A stretch of DNA of 64,000 bases from assembly GCF_900109495.1 (NCBI RefSeq), contig NZ_FOAA01000001.1:310001-374000 (forward strand), given 5' to 3'. Shown here in pieces: positions 1 through 7,687 of this stretch; positions within the stretch are counted from its first letter, which is position 1, and the number at the start of each line of letters is the position of its first letter. Source of the stretch: Ectothiorhodospira marina (GTDB lineage: Bacteria > Pseudomonadota > Gammaproteobacteria > Ectothiorhodospirales > Ectothiorhodospiraceae). A program made the translations under genes and the position numbers. The notes beneath the pieces are model-generated. The model was not told the DNA's origin. It made no database searches and saw only the letters and a program-made list of their open reading frames with translations.

Positions 1-760
1 GACCCGCCCGCGGGGACAAGCCCATCTGGTAGAGGCCTGGCTGGCGAGAGTAGGCGATCAGGGCCTGCAGGTAATCCAGCAGGGCGTCGGAGACATGGAT
101 GCGCGTCACCTGTTCCTGGAGTTGGGCCAGTTGGTCATCCTGCAGTTGGGCCGGCAACTCTTCCAGCAGTTCGCGTCGGTCCCGCCCCCGTAACAGGGCC
201 CGTTCCGACCGGGCATCGGGATAGCCCACGTGAATCCGCATGAGGAATCGATCCATCTGGGACTCGGGCAGGGGGAAGGTGCCGATCTGCTCCTGGGGGT
301 TCTGGGTGGCAATGACGAAAAAGGGCTCAGGCAGGCGTCGAGTGACCCCCTCCACGGTGACTTGCTGCTCTTCCATGGCTTCGAGCAGGGCGCTTTGTGA
401 CTTGGGCGTGGCCCGGTTGATCTCGTCTGCCAGGATCAGTTGGGAGAAGACCGGTCCTGGGTGAAACTCGAACCGCTGGCGCTCGCTGCTGAACATGGAC
501 ACCCCCAGGATGTCCGCCGGCAGCAGGTCGCTGGTGAACTGGATCCGCTGGAACTGCAGCCCCAGGGTGCGGGCCAGGCCATGGGCCAGGGTGGTCTTGC
601 CCACGCCGGGCAAGTCTTCCACCAAAAGGTGCCCACGGGCCAGCAGACAGGCCAATGACAGGCGCACGGGGGTGGCCTTGCCATAGATGACCGTGTTGAG
701 TTGCTCCAGTACGGCGTCGATGCGGCGGGTCAGATCCGCGGGCATTTCGTGGGTAGTCAC
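1..760 (-). CDS. moxR: MoxR-type AAA+ ATPase, C-terminally cut by window edge
   Basis: This is a MoxR-family AAA+ ATPase, a chaperone-like ATPase usually paired with DUF58 and von Willebrand A-domain proteins. The reading frame stays open to the left edge, so the C-terminus is missing. The translation shows a Walker A motif ([10 protein letters not shown], about residue 50), the segment [20 protein letters not shown] (Walker B), [10 protein letters not shown] (sensor 1) and GLSPRAG near the edge (sensor 2 region). I chose GTG at 760 because AGGATGG lies about 8 bases upstream. ATG at 745 in the same frame is possible but lacks a ribosome site. Family assignment is firm; the specific client is unknown. 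Confidence 0.9.
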   Translation of the reverse strand, partial: MTTHEMPADLTRRIDAVLEQLNTVIYGKATPVRLSLACLLARGHLLVEDLPGVGKTTLAHGLARTLGLQFQRIQFTSDLLPADILGVSMFSSERQRFEFHPGPVFSQLILADEINRATPKSQSALLEAMEEQQVTVEGVTRRLPEPFFVIATQNPQEQIGTFPLPESQMDRFLMRIHVGYPDARSERALLRGRDRRELLEELPAQLQDDQLAQLQEQVTRIHVSDALLDYLQALIAYSRQPGLYQMGLSPRAG

Positions 761-816
761 TGTGCATCCATCCTCATGGCGTCTTCATCATCCACCTCAC
801 AGGGGGATGGGCGGCA

Positions 817-918
817 TTAACGCTTCAGTTCCTTCACCCGGAAGGTCATGGCCTTGCGGGTTTCTACCGGCTCGTCCAGGTCCTTGCGGGAAAGACGGGC
901 CAGGGGTTTTTCACACTT
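817..918 (-). pseudogene. possible 3' remnant of a basic protein
   Basis: A short open stretch of about 33 codons on the minus strand ends in [13 protein letters not shown] followed by TAA, directly upstream of moxR. It looks like the tail of a protein, but a stop codon precedes it and there is no plausible start. It may be a decayed gene end or chance. The rest of the 761-992 gap shows no gene. Confidence 0.2.
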
Positions 919-992
919 TCACAGTCTGGCAAGCTGACGGATCGGGTTCAATGCCTCGGCCCGTATACCCGTACCTGCGGAGAAAAAACGTC

Positions 993-1976
993 ATGCATCG
1001 AGCCATTGTGTTGAACAAGAACGATGAGGGAGTCATCGCCAGTGTCCAGTCTCTCACGGATGCCGATTTGCCCGAGGGGGATGTGACCGTACAGGTGGCC
1101 TATTCTACTCTGAACTACAAGGATGGTCTGGCCATCACCGGCAAGGCCCCGGTAGTGAAGCAATATCCCATGGTGCCGGGCGTCGATTTCTCCGGAACCG
1201 TTGAATCCAGCGATCATCCTGACTTCAAGCCCGGCGACGCGGTCATCCTCAATGGCTGGGGTGTTGGCGAGGGGCATCCTGGTGGCATGAGTCAGAAGGC
1301 TCGGGTGAAGGGCGAATGGCTGGTGCCGTTGCCTTCCGTGTTAACCCCGCGCCGGGCCATGGCAGTAGGAACCGCGGGTTACACGGCCATGCTCTGCATG
1401 CTGGCCCTGGTGCGCCAGGGGGTTACGCCGGATAAAGGGGATGTGCTGGTGACGGGGGCCAATGGGGGCGTAGGCAGCGTGGCCGTGGCCTTGCTGGCGG
1501 GGCGTGGGTTCAATGTGGTGGCGTCCACCGGCCGAATCGAGGAGGCGGGTCATCTCAAGGCCCTGGGTGCGTCGGAAGTCATCCACCGGGATGAACTCTC
1601 GGGTCCGGGAAAGCCTCTGGGCAAGACCCGTTGGGCCGCAGCGGTAGACACAGTGGGCAGTCAGACCCTGGCCAACGTGCTTTCCACCACCCAGTACGGC
1701 GGCAGTGTCGCGGCTTGTGGCCTGGCCCAGGGTATGGATCTGCCCACGACGGTGGCACCGTTCATTCTGCGTGGAGTGAATCTGCTGGGGGTGGACAGTG
1801 TGTATGTGCCCATGGAGCGGCGCGTGGAGGCCTGGGACTGCATCGCCACGGAACTGGATACGGACAAGCTGGAGTCCATGACGACTGAAGTGGGTTTGGA
1901 CGAGGTCATTCCGCTAGCAGAGAAAATCCTGTCAGGACAGGTGCGCGGTCGTACCGTTGTGGATGTAAACCGTTAA
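993..1976 (+). CDS. acuI: Acrylyl-CoA reductase AcuI/YhdH-type quinone oxidoreductase
   Basis: A zinc-independent medium-chain dehydrogenase/reductase of the YhdH/AcuI family, which reduces acrylyl-CoA to propanoyl-CoA with NADPH. At 327 residues it has the usual length. The N-terminal GroES-like domain carries the family stretch [14 protein letters not shown] and PGVDFSGTV. The Rossmann part carries [18 protein letters not shown] (about residues 150-167). The frame is open upstream, but ATG at 993 follows GGAG by 9 bases and begins the family-typical MHRAIVLNK, so I chose it. The gene is monocistronic and convergent with the histidine kinase. Its role could be detoxification of acrylyl-CoA from propionate or DMSP-like metabolism; the substrate is inferred from the family. 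Confidence 0.88.
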   Translation: MHRAIVLNKNDEGVIASVQSLTDADLPEGDVTVQVAYSTLNYKDGLAITGKAPVVKQYPMVPGVDFSGTVESSDHPDFKPGDAVILNGWGVGEGHPGGMSQKARVKGEWLVPLPSVLTPRRAMAVGTAGYTAMLCMLALVRQGVTPDKGDVLVTGANGGVGSVAVALLAGRGFNVVASTGRIEEAGHLKALGASEVIHRDELSGPGKPLGKTRWAAAVDTVGSQTLANVLSTTQYGGSVAACGLAQGMDLPTTVAPFILRGVNLLGVDSVYVPMERRVEAWDCIATELDTDKLESMTTEVGLDEVIPLAEKILSGQVRGRTVVDVNR

Positions 1977-2013
1977 CCTGGCCCCATCAAGCGCGGCCTC
2001 GCCTGGGGATGGG

Positions 2014-2931
2014 TTAGCGTGGAGGTGGGGTGGTCTGAGGGCTGGGTCGGGGCAGGGCGATTTCAATGCGGGTCCCGACCCCCAGGTCGGAGTCGATCCA
2101 CATGCGCCCGTTGCAATGGCTCACCACCCAGTAGGCCTTGGTGAGGCCGAAGCCGCCGCCTCGAGTGGGTCTGTCACGGACATTTTCGCCGCGCACGCCA
2201 AACTCCACGATATCTTCAATCTGGTGGGGAGGAATGCCCACGCCGGTGTCATCCACCACAAAACGAACCTCGTGATCCGTCTCTTTCAGCCCGGCCAGGA
2301 TGCGTCCGCCGGGCGGGGTATATTTGCGGGCGTTGGCCAGCAGGTCGCGCATCACATCCTGGAAAATGGCGGGCACATAAAGGTGCTCACTTTCCAGGCT
2401 GTCGATATCCACCTTGATGAGGTAATCCTCTGGCTGTTGCTCGGCAATGTTCTGGATGATGCGATACCGACCCTTGCTGTTCTTTTCGATGGCCATCAAC
2501 AGGTGCCAGAAATCCATGCGTAGCGGGTCCACCTCCAGCCAGGTCCAGCCAAGTGGTTTATCCGAGCGGGCCTCCAATTCGCGTACCCGAGTTCCAAGAA
2601 TCGCAAGGACGGACTCGATATTATCGACGGAGGCACGCAATTCAGCATCGGGTGTCGTGTTTTCCAGGCCCTGGGTGATCAGGGTGTGGATGCGGTTTTG
2701 CAGGGATTGGGGGTCGGCCAGCCACGGGGCTGCCCGTTCCGGGGTCTGCAGGGCGTTGGCAAATTCATGCACCAGCGCCAAGGCTTCCTGAATGGGCCGG
2801 GAATCTCCCAAGCCGTAGGCCATCAGATCCAGTTCACAGGCGAGGATGTTGAGCACATTGAGAAAACTGTGCATGTCGATCAGGGCTTCCTGCTCTGCGT
2901 TCAGATCCAAAGCCCTGGTGATTTCGACCAC
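2014..2931 (-). CDS. Orphan soluble sensor histidine kinase
   Basis: A 305-residue protein with a dimerisation/phosphoacceptor-like helix near the N-terminus (DMHSFLNVLNILACEL, His21). The C-terminal GHKL ATPase domain has an N box (RDLLANARKYTPPGG), a G1 box (VDDTGVGIP) and a G2 box (RGGGFGLTKAYWVV). I see no signal peptide, membrane segment, PAS or GAF domain, and no response regulator is adjacent, so the signal must come from a partner protein. GTG at 2931 is preceded by GGGAG at a normal distance. The HSFLN phosphoacceptor environment is not the classic HE/DLRTPL box, so phosphorylation at His21 is an inference. Confidence 0.8.
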   Translation of the reverse strand: MVEITRALDLNAEQEALIDMHSFLNVLNILACELDLMAYGLGDSRPIQEALALVHEFANALQTPERAAPWLADPQSLQNRIHTLITQGLENTTPDAELRASVDNIESVLAILGTRVRELEARSDKPLGWTWLEVDPLRMDFWHLLMAIEKNSKGRYRIIQNIAEQQPEDYLIKVDIDSLESEHLYVPAIFQDVMRDLLANARKYTPPGGRILAGLKETDHEVRFVVDDTGVGIPPHQIEDIVEFGVRGENVRDRPTRGGGFGLTKAYWVVSHCNGRMWIDSDLGVGTRIEIALPRPSPQTTPPPR

Positions 2932-2987
2932 AGAGAACTCCCGAGAGAGGTGAAGAGACGACTTCGGGAGTGTAAACGATCCTCAAT

Positions 2988-3038
2988 CAGAGTGTGACGT
3001 GCAACACACTCTGAATGGGGGGCATTGGAGTGCCCCCC
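2988..3038. terminator. Two adjacent perfect hairpins
   Basis: The first inverted repeat has CAGAGTGTG at 2988-2996 and CACACTCTG at 3005-3013. The second has GGGGGGCA at 3017-3024 and TGCCCCCC at 3031-3038. They lie just after the lipoprotein gene and upstream of the kinase start. No U-tract follows, so they may act as transcript-end stabilisers rather than classical terminators. Confidence 0.5.
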
Positions 3039-3060
3039 ACGATAAGGCCGACGAACGGTA

Positions 3061-3369
3061 TCAGTCTTCCTTCAACTCTTCGGCAGTCTCTTCCACTTCC
3101 TCGGCGGCATCATCCACCTCGCGCCCAGCCTCCTCGGCGGGGCCAGGTTCATCGACCATGTCGCTCACGCTCTCGGCTGCGTCTTCGGCTGCTTCCTTGG
3201 TAGCCTCCACGGCATCATCGAACTGTTCCTGGGCTTCTTCCATGGTTTCGTCCACGGATTCGCCAGCCTCTTCGGCCGGACCCGGATCGGAGCAGCCCAC
3301 CAGCAGGGCGAAGGGCAGGGCAGTGACAATGCCCGTGATGACGGCCGGAAGCAATTTGCGATGTGTCAT
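3061..3369 (-). CDS. Small highly acidic lipoprotein
   Basis: A 102-residue protein with a signal sequence (MTHRKLLPAVITGIVTALPF) ending in a lipobox-like ALLVGC, so Cys becomes the lipidated N-terminus. The mature part is dominated by Glu, Asp and Ala in two imperfect copies of a DPGPAEEAGESVDE-like unit, separated by a helical EATKEAAEDAAESVSDMV stretch. Overall it resembles a Lpp-like acidic coiled coil. ATG at 3369 follows GGAG by 7 bases; an upstream in-frame start at 3393 has no such support. The function is unknown. Strong acidity and internal repetition fit a periplasmic spacer or stress lipoprotein. Confidence 0.7.
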   Translation of the reverse strand: MTHRKLLPAVITGIVTALPFALLVGCSDPGPAEEAGESVDETMEEAQEQFDDAVEATKEAAEDAAESVSDMVDEPGPAEEAGREVDDAAEEVEETAEELKED

Positions 3370-3583
3370 AACTAATCTCCTTGATCGGTGCATCTACCGA
3401 CGATTCAGAAATGGGGTACAGAATCGCTGAATTGTATGCCTATTTCGTGGCAAAAGGCAGAGCCGTTGATCACGTTTTTTGCACCCTGGGGGATGCGTGA
3501 CCTGTCTCATTCCCCGCCGCCTTCCACTGAACTATGATTGGCGAAGCTGTGCTGTGAGTGATGTCGCAAGAACGATATTCAAC

Positions 3584-3625
3584 CAAAAAAAGGCCCCGAG
3601 TCACGCGATGGACTCGGGGCCTTTT
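3584..3625 (-). terminator. Rho-independent terminator after tRNA-Cys
   Basis: An 11-bp perfect stem has GGCCCCGAGTC at 3592-3602 and GACTCGGGGCC at 3611-3621. On the minus strand it is followed by a run of T (3585-3591). It ends the tRNA-Gly/tRNA-Cys transcript. Confidence 0.88.
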
Positions 3626-3638
3626 CAGGAGAAGATAA

Positions 3639-3712
3639 TGGAGGCTGGGGTCGGAATCGAACCGGCGTACACGGCTTTGCAGGCCGCTGCATAACCACTC
3701 TGCCACCCAGCC
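3639..3712 (-). tRNA. tRNA-Cys (anticodon GCA)
   Basis: A 74-nt cloverleaf on the minus strand. The acceptor stem GGCTGGG pairs with CCCAGCC, followed by discriminator T and an encoded CCA. The anticodon loop reads CTGCAAA (GCA, Cys) and the T arm contains GGTTCGATTCC. It lies downstream of tRNA-Gly in the same orientation, a common gammaproteobacterial arrangement. Confidence 0.97.
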
Positions 3713-3753
3713 TTTGAGCTACCGGGGAAGTTCAGTATCCCCGATGATCAAAC

Positions 3754-3778
3754 AAAAAACCCCGGCAGCGCCGAGGTT
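3754..3778 (-). terminator. Hairpin with T-tract after tRNA-Gly
   Basis: On the minus strand AACCTCGG, a short loop, then CCGGGGTT is followed by TTTTTTGTTTG. This is a terminator-shaped hairpin between the two tRNA genes. It may act as a partial terminator or processing site. Confidence 0.65.
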
Positions 3779-3789
3779 TTGAGAAACTT

Positions 3790-3865
<76 letters not shown>

Positions 3866-3963
3866 GTCGCTGATGGGTGCGTATTCTACAGACCCGCGTG
3901 CCACTGTCAACCTTTTTTTATCTTCTTGAAATAAAACGGTTAGTCTGGGGCAGTCGTTCGGGC

Positions 3964-4761
3964 TTACGGCCTCTGCAGGCGGATCACGTACGCGTTGCCG
4001 CGCTGTTCGCCCACTTGTGAGAGTGCGTGGGCCAGTGCGGGATCGTCTTGGTTACGGGGAGAGGCGGTGGCCTCGATATGCATCCGGCCCTGGGTGAGAT
4101 GGCCGGTGATCTTCCCTTGCAAGGCGAGGGGCCCCCCCTGGTCAGTGAATGTCCCGTTGAACTCGTGACCTTGGGCGGTGAAGTCACCCGTCAGATTCCC
4201 CAGCCTGACAGATCGATCCGCCTGGATGACGGCGTTGTTCCAGTGGAGTCGGCCACTGGCGGAACGGATCTCTCCCTCGTCGGTGAGTTCGAGCCGGTGC
4301 AGGTCCAGGGACAGGATTCCGCCCAGTTCCGCATCATTCAGACCCGCGCCCCGCAGCATGCGCCCCAGGGTGGCGGCGGACATGCGACCCTGGCCGTCGG
4401 CGACGCGCCAGCCCGACAGGCCGCGGCTGGCCACCGCCTGGAACTGGCCGTCTGCCGCGCTTGCCTCCACATCTGCCACCATGCGCCCGGTAATGGCCTG
4501 CAAGGGGCGCAGTTCCCATTGGAAATCCGCGGGGCCCAGATCCACTCCGGCAACCCGTGGCAGGCTCACCTGCTTGATCTGCCCGCGACCCAAAGATCCT
4601 TCCACATCCATCCTGGCCAGTGGTGCGGGCAACGGCAGGTGACGCCCGGCGGTCTCTTGCAGTGTGGTCATGGGGGTCTGGGCCAGCACCCATACCGCTG
4701 AGGTCAGCAGGATGGCCAGCAGGAATAAACCAATGAGGAACATCAGGAAGAGTCGGCGCAT
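3964..4761 (-). CDS. gspN: Type II secretion system protein N (GspN-like)
   Basis: A 265-residue inner-membrane-anchored protein: one N-terminal membrane helix (FLMFLIGLFLLAILLTSAVWVLA) followed by a beta-rich periplasmic domain. The pattern MDVEGSLGRGQIKQVSLPRV and later LALQGKITGHLTQGRMHIEA resembles the GspN/AsmA-like repeats of pseudopilus-associated T2SS protein N. The length is right for GspN (about 250 residues). No other gsp gene is in the window, so the rest of the T2SS must lie elsewhere. The family call rests on architecture and remembered pattern rather than catalytic residues. Confidence 0.6.
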   Translation of the reverse strand: MRRLFLMFLIGLFLLAILLTSAVWVLAQTPMTTLQETAGRHLPLPAPLARMDVEGSLGRGQIKQVSLPRVAGVDLGPADFQWELRPLQAITGRMVADVEASAADGQFQAVASRGLSGWRVADGQGRMSAATLGRMLRGAGLNDAELGGILSLDLHRLELTDEGEIRSASGRLHWNNAVIQADRSVRLGNLTGDFTAQGHEFNGTFTDQGGPLALQGKITGHLTQGRMHIEATASPRNQDDPALAHALSQVGEQRGNAYVIRLQRP

Positions 4762-4827
4762 CCCGTGAGTATACCGGGCGCAAGCGCCGGCCCCAAAGGT
4801 TTGTCATGTTCAGGTATTGGTATTTCC

Positions 4828-4847
4828 AATGAGAACGATTATGATTC
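4828..4847. promoter_or_regulatory. Possible Fur-like box
   Basis: The stretch AATGAGAACGATTATGATTC resembles a Fur/ferric-uptake operator (partial inverted repeat GAACGATTATGATTC, 10 of 15 symmetric positions). It lies 135 bp before the TorF-type porin and 67 bp upstream of gspN on the other strand. Tentative. Confidence 0.35.
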
Positions 4848-4981
4848 GCTATGTCGTTACCTGATTGGCAGTGAGCGGGTCTCACAGTGACGCCGCGGTG
4901 GGGCATGCAGCCCTATTAAGGCAGCTCCGCTCATAGTTATTTCTAATTTTTCCCTGCTCACTTTCTGTAAGGGCTATACCG

Positions 4982-5641
4982 ATGATTCACGCAATGAAGA
5001 AGAATCTTGTGCTGTCTGGCGCTGTGACAACCCTCGTTTCAGGACTGCTTGCACCTGTGACTGCTCAGGCCGAGTTGGAATTCAATGTCGGCGTGTTCAG
5101 TGACTACATCGATAGTGGAGAGAGTGGCTCGGACAATAACGCCGTGGTGCAAGGTGGGGTGGTCTATGCTCACGAATCGGGCCTTTTCACGGGTGTGGGC
5201 ATGTCCACTCTGGGACCGGGCGAGGGGCAGGAGGTGGCGCCCTTCCTGGGGTATGGCTTTACGGCGGGTGAACTCGATTTCGGCGTCGCCTACGAGTACG
5301 TTTACTATTCAGAGCTTGAGGACCGGTATGAAGCCGAGATTATCGGTGCCGTTGAATATGCCTCCATGTACGCTGAGGTGGGCTACCTGACCCATGCCCA
5401 TGATCGTGATGCGGAAGGCGACACCTCCTATGTGATTGGTGCCAGTCATGCCTTCATGCCTGATACCTACCTCAATGCCGAACTGGGCTACGATGATCCC
5501 AACAAGGATGATGGCACCACCTTCTGGGGCGTGGGTGTGAGCCGAGCCGTCGAGGTGGGTGAGATCTCACTGACCTATGCCTCGCGCGATGAAAACGATG
5601 CTCAGGATCTGTTTGTGGCGGGGTACACCCTGAGCTTCTGA
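4982..5641 (+). CDS. TorF-family putative porin (Gcw_chp-like)
   Basis: A 219-residue exported protein with a signal peptide ending near TAQA|ELEFNVG, followed by a small outer-membrane beta barrel of alternating strands. The segments NVGVFSDYIDSGES and the closing strand LFVAGYTLSF, ending in Phe as outer-membrane proteins usually do, match the TorF/Gcw_chp family. ATG at 4982 follows TAAGGG by about 8 bases; the internal ATG at 4994 is an alternative. The mature part is acidic, as often seen in salt-tolerant species. The transported substrate is unknown. A Fur-like sequence upstream might make it iron-responsive. Confidence 0.75.
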   Translation: MIHAMKKNLVLSGAVTTLVSGLLAPVTAQAELEFNVGVFSDYIDSGESGSDNNAVVQGGVVYAHESGLFTGVGMSTLGPGEGQEVAPFLGYGFTAGELDFGVAYEYVYYSELEDRYEAEIIGAVEYASMYAEVGYLTHAHDRDAEGDTSYVIGASHAFMPDTYLNAELGYDDPNKDDGTTFWGVGVSRAVEVGEISLTYASRDENDAQDLFVAGYTLSF

Positions 5642-5685
5642 GGGTCTGCTCGGGCCTTGGACGGCCCTGGAATCCGGCGTACACA

Positions 5686-5723
5686 CACATCATTTCCGTT
5701 ATCATAAAGGCGGAAATGATGTG
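5686..5723. terminator. 13-bp inverted repeat between convergent genes
   Basis: CACATCATTTCCG (5686-5698) and CGGAAATGATGTG (5711-5723) form a perfect 13-bp stem with a 12-nt loop. It lies between the convergent porin and phosphatase genes, so it is probably a bidirectional transcript end despite lacking a long T-tract. Confidence 0.55.
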
Positions 5724-5750
5724 GCTGGCAGCTCAGGTTGGGGCGAGTCG

Positions 5751-6557
5751 CTACACCTGCAGGGCCCGCTCCCAGGCATCCAGCAGTTCCCGCGACATTG
5801 CACACACCGCCGACCGCGGACGCAGATCCAGCACCGCGGGCGCCTCGCCCTGCAGGGTGGTGTGGTGGCCGCCGGCCTCGCTCAGGATGAGCTGGCCGGC
5901 AGCGTAGTCCCACAGGTTCTGCTTGCCGTGCACGTACACGGCAAACCGGCCGGCCGCCACCCAGCACCACTCCAGGGCGACGGACCCGATGGACCGTTGC
6001 GAGGCGTAGGGTGGCTCACTGGCCAGTTTCATGGCCAGCGGAGGGGGCAGACGTTTGAAATCCACTGCGGCCACCGCCCGCGCCAGGTTGAGGGTGCTGT
6101 CTGGATCGATCGTGAGGCGTTCGCCATTGAGCCATGCCCCCTGGCCATGAACAGCCGTGAAGGTCTCCCGGCGGCAGGGGTCGTAGACCAGCCCGAACAC
6201 CGCCCGGCCATGAGACAGCAGTGCCATGCTGGTGGCATAGGCGGGCAGTCCCACGCGGAAGTTGCTGGTGCCGTCCAGGGGGTCCAGCACCCACAGGGGG
6301 CGATCCCCCGCCAGGGCCTCCTGCTGGGCCTGGGGCGTCATCTCCTCGCCGAGAAACCCGATCTCGGGGTGAAGCTCCGCCAGCCAGTCCTGCAACTCAC
6401 GCTGAATGGCCATGTCCGTGTCGGTGACCCATGATCCATCGGTTTTCAGACGTCCAGACCGATCGGCCTGGTTCAGTACCTGGTCCACCCGCTGACACAC
6501 GCCCTGGGTGATGGAATGCCAGTCCAACGACGTGATGGTGGGGGAATGATCTGTCAT
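5751..6557 (-). CDS. Inositol monophosphatase family phosphatase
   Basis: A 268-residue Mg-dependent, Li-sensitive-type phosphomonoesterase of the IMPase/FBPase superfamily. The metal-binding elements are present in order: FLGEEM (about residues 68-73), WVLDPLDGTSNF (about 88-99) and the C-terminal NLWDYAAGQLILSEAGG (about 213-230). Likely substrates are inositol phosphate, histidinol phosphate (HisN-like) or another sugar phosphate; the sequence does not decide. It is not next to his or cys genes. Full length for the family. Confidence 0.88.
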   Translation of the reverse strand: MTDHSPTITSLDWHSITQGVCQRVDQVLNQADRSGRLKTDGSWVTDTDMAIQRELQDWLAELHPEIGFLGEEMTPQAQQEALAGDRPLWVLDPLDGTSNFRVGLPAYATSMALLSHGRAVFGLVYDPCRRETFTAVHGQGAWLNGERLTIDPDSTLNLARAVAAVDFKRLPPPLAMKLASEPPYASQRSIGSVALEWCWVAAGRFAVYVHGKQNLWDYAAGQLILSEAGGHHTTLQGEAPAVLDLRPRSAVCAMSRELLDAWERALQV

Positions 6558-6659
6558 CCCCGGATCATAAACGAGAATCCGCTCACGATGCAGTGCCGGG
6601 CCGTTGCTGCAGCTCGCTGGTTGCTGTCAGAATCACCCGCCACACCAAGGAGTTCGATC

Positions 6660-7352
6660 TTGAATATCGCTGTCCCCGCCTGGTTGAACCGCACACCCCT
6701 CATCGATGACACCACTCGTGTCTGGATCAAGGACGTCCGTGAGTGGACCCTGTCGCAACAGGATGATCTGCGCCCCCTGGACCAGGCGAAATTGGTGATG
6801 CCCATCCGCGAGCATTTCCCTGCCGAAGTGCAGGATCCCCACGGCGCCGCCGTGGCCACGTTCGAATCCATCCGCCAGCATGCCGGCTTTGAGGGGGTGC
6901 CGATGCGACTGGTGCCGGCCGGCACCGGGACCCACTTCCCGACCCGGCCCAGTGAGGCGGAACCACTGGTGCTTGAATACGATCCTCGCCTGTGGGCCAA
7001 CCGACAGGCTCTGGTCGCCCAGCTGGCCCGGGATCTGGCGGCCTGGTGGGTGTTTACGCGCCCCAGTCCAGCCCCGGCCCAGCAGGGCAATGAGGCCCAC
7101 GTGGCGGAACTGGTGGCTGTATGGATGGGGTTCGGCATCTTCATGGCCAACACTGCCTTCATCGCCCGGGTGGGCGGCTGCGGCAAATGCGCTGGCCCGG
7201 CGATGGATCGGTCCGCGTCTCTGGGGCGACCGGAGATCGCCTATGCCCTGGCGTGCTTCTGCCGTGACAAGGGTATTGCGCCCCGTGAGGCAAGGTACTT
7301 TCTCGAGGCCCCCCTCAAGGGGCTGTTCCGCCAGGCGAGGCGGTTGAGTTAG
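6660..7352 (+). CDS. Conserved hypothetical protein
   Basis: A 230-residue protein of unknown function. I chose TTG at 6660 because AAGGAG sits 7 bases upstream and the protein then begins MNIAVPAWLNRTPL. The open frame extends further upstream without support. Visible features are a hydrophobic stretch HVAELVAVWMGFGIFMANTAF (about residues 145-165) preceded by AAWWVFTRP, and a paired-cysteine motif VGGCGKCAGPAMD. The pattern of an acidic helix followed by GFGIFMAN recalls metallopeptidase-like hypothetical proteins, but no HEXXH is present. It is divergent from the phosphatase. Confidence 0.6.
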   Translation: MNIAVPAWLNRTPLIDDTTRVWIKDVREWTLSQQDDLRPLDQAKLVMPIREHFPAEVQDPHGAAVATFESIRQHAGFEGVPMRLVPAGTGTHFPTRPSEAEPLVLEYDPRLWANRQALVAQLARDLAAWWVFTRPSPAPAQQGNEAHVAELVAVWMGFGIFMANTAFIARVGGCGKCAGPAMDRSASLGRPEIAYALACFCRDKGIAPREARYFLEAPLKGLFRQARRLS

Positions 7353-7367
7353 TTGGATGGTGGCGGG

Positions 7368-7572
7368 TTACCCCGGGCCCTGCGGCATCCACCACGTCAC
7401 CATCACCGGGATGAAGGCCAAGGCAAACAGGGCTTGAGCAGTGATGATGTAGAGCATGATCCCGGCGATATGCCCCCCGCTAGCCTGGAGATAACGCCCG
7501 GCCAGCCAGCCCAGGCCAATGGTGATGTACAGGGGGAAGGAGTTGGGTAAAGAGGGTGAGGGTGGTGGTCAT
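7368..7572 (-). pseudogene. AEC-family transporter, frameshifted N-terminal remnant
   Basis: On the minus strand ATG at 7572 opens MTTTLTLFTQL. One extra C in the run CTCCTTCCCCC then shifts the frame. Reading on in the next frame gives FPLYITIGLGWLAGRYL then GHIAGIMLYIITAQALF, the N-terminal membrane helices of AEC (auxin-efflux-carrier-like) transporters. It stops after MPQGPG, whereas intact members have about 300 residues. So this is a frameshifted and truncated fragment. A related short copy of its start lies at 33340-33390. Confidence 0.5.
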
Positions 7573-7658
7573 GGAGGCATGATAAGGCCCGCTGACCCTC
7601 CCATGTTCGCCATATGGCTCATGCCTGATGCGAGACCGTTGCATCGGGTTGTGACGAA

Positions 7659-7679
7659 GGGCGGGCTGAATACCCGCCC
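7659..7679 (-). terminator. Hairpin downstream of aacS
   Basis: GGGCGGG (7659-7665) and CCCGCCC (7673-7679) form a perfect 7-bp GC stem with a 7-nt loop, just after the aacS stop on the minus strand. No T-tract follows. Confidence 0.5.
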
Positions 7680-7687
7680 CTGACTGA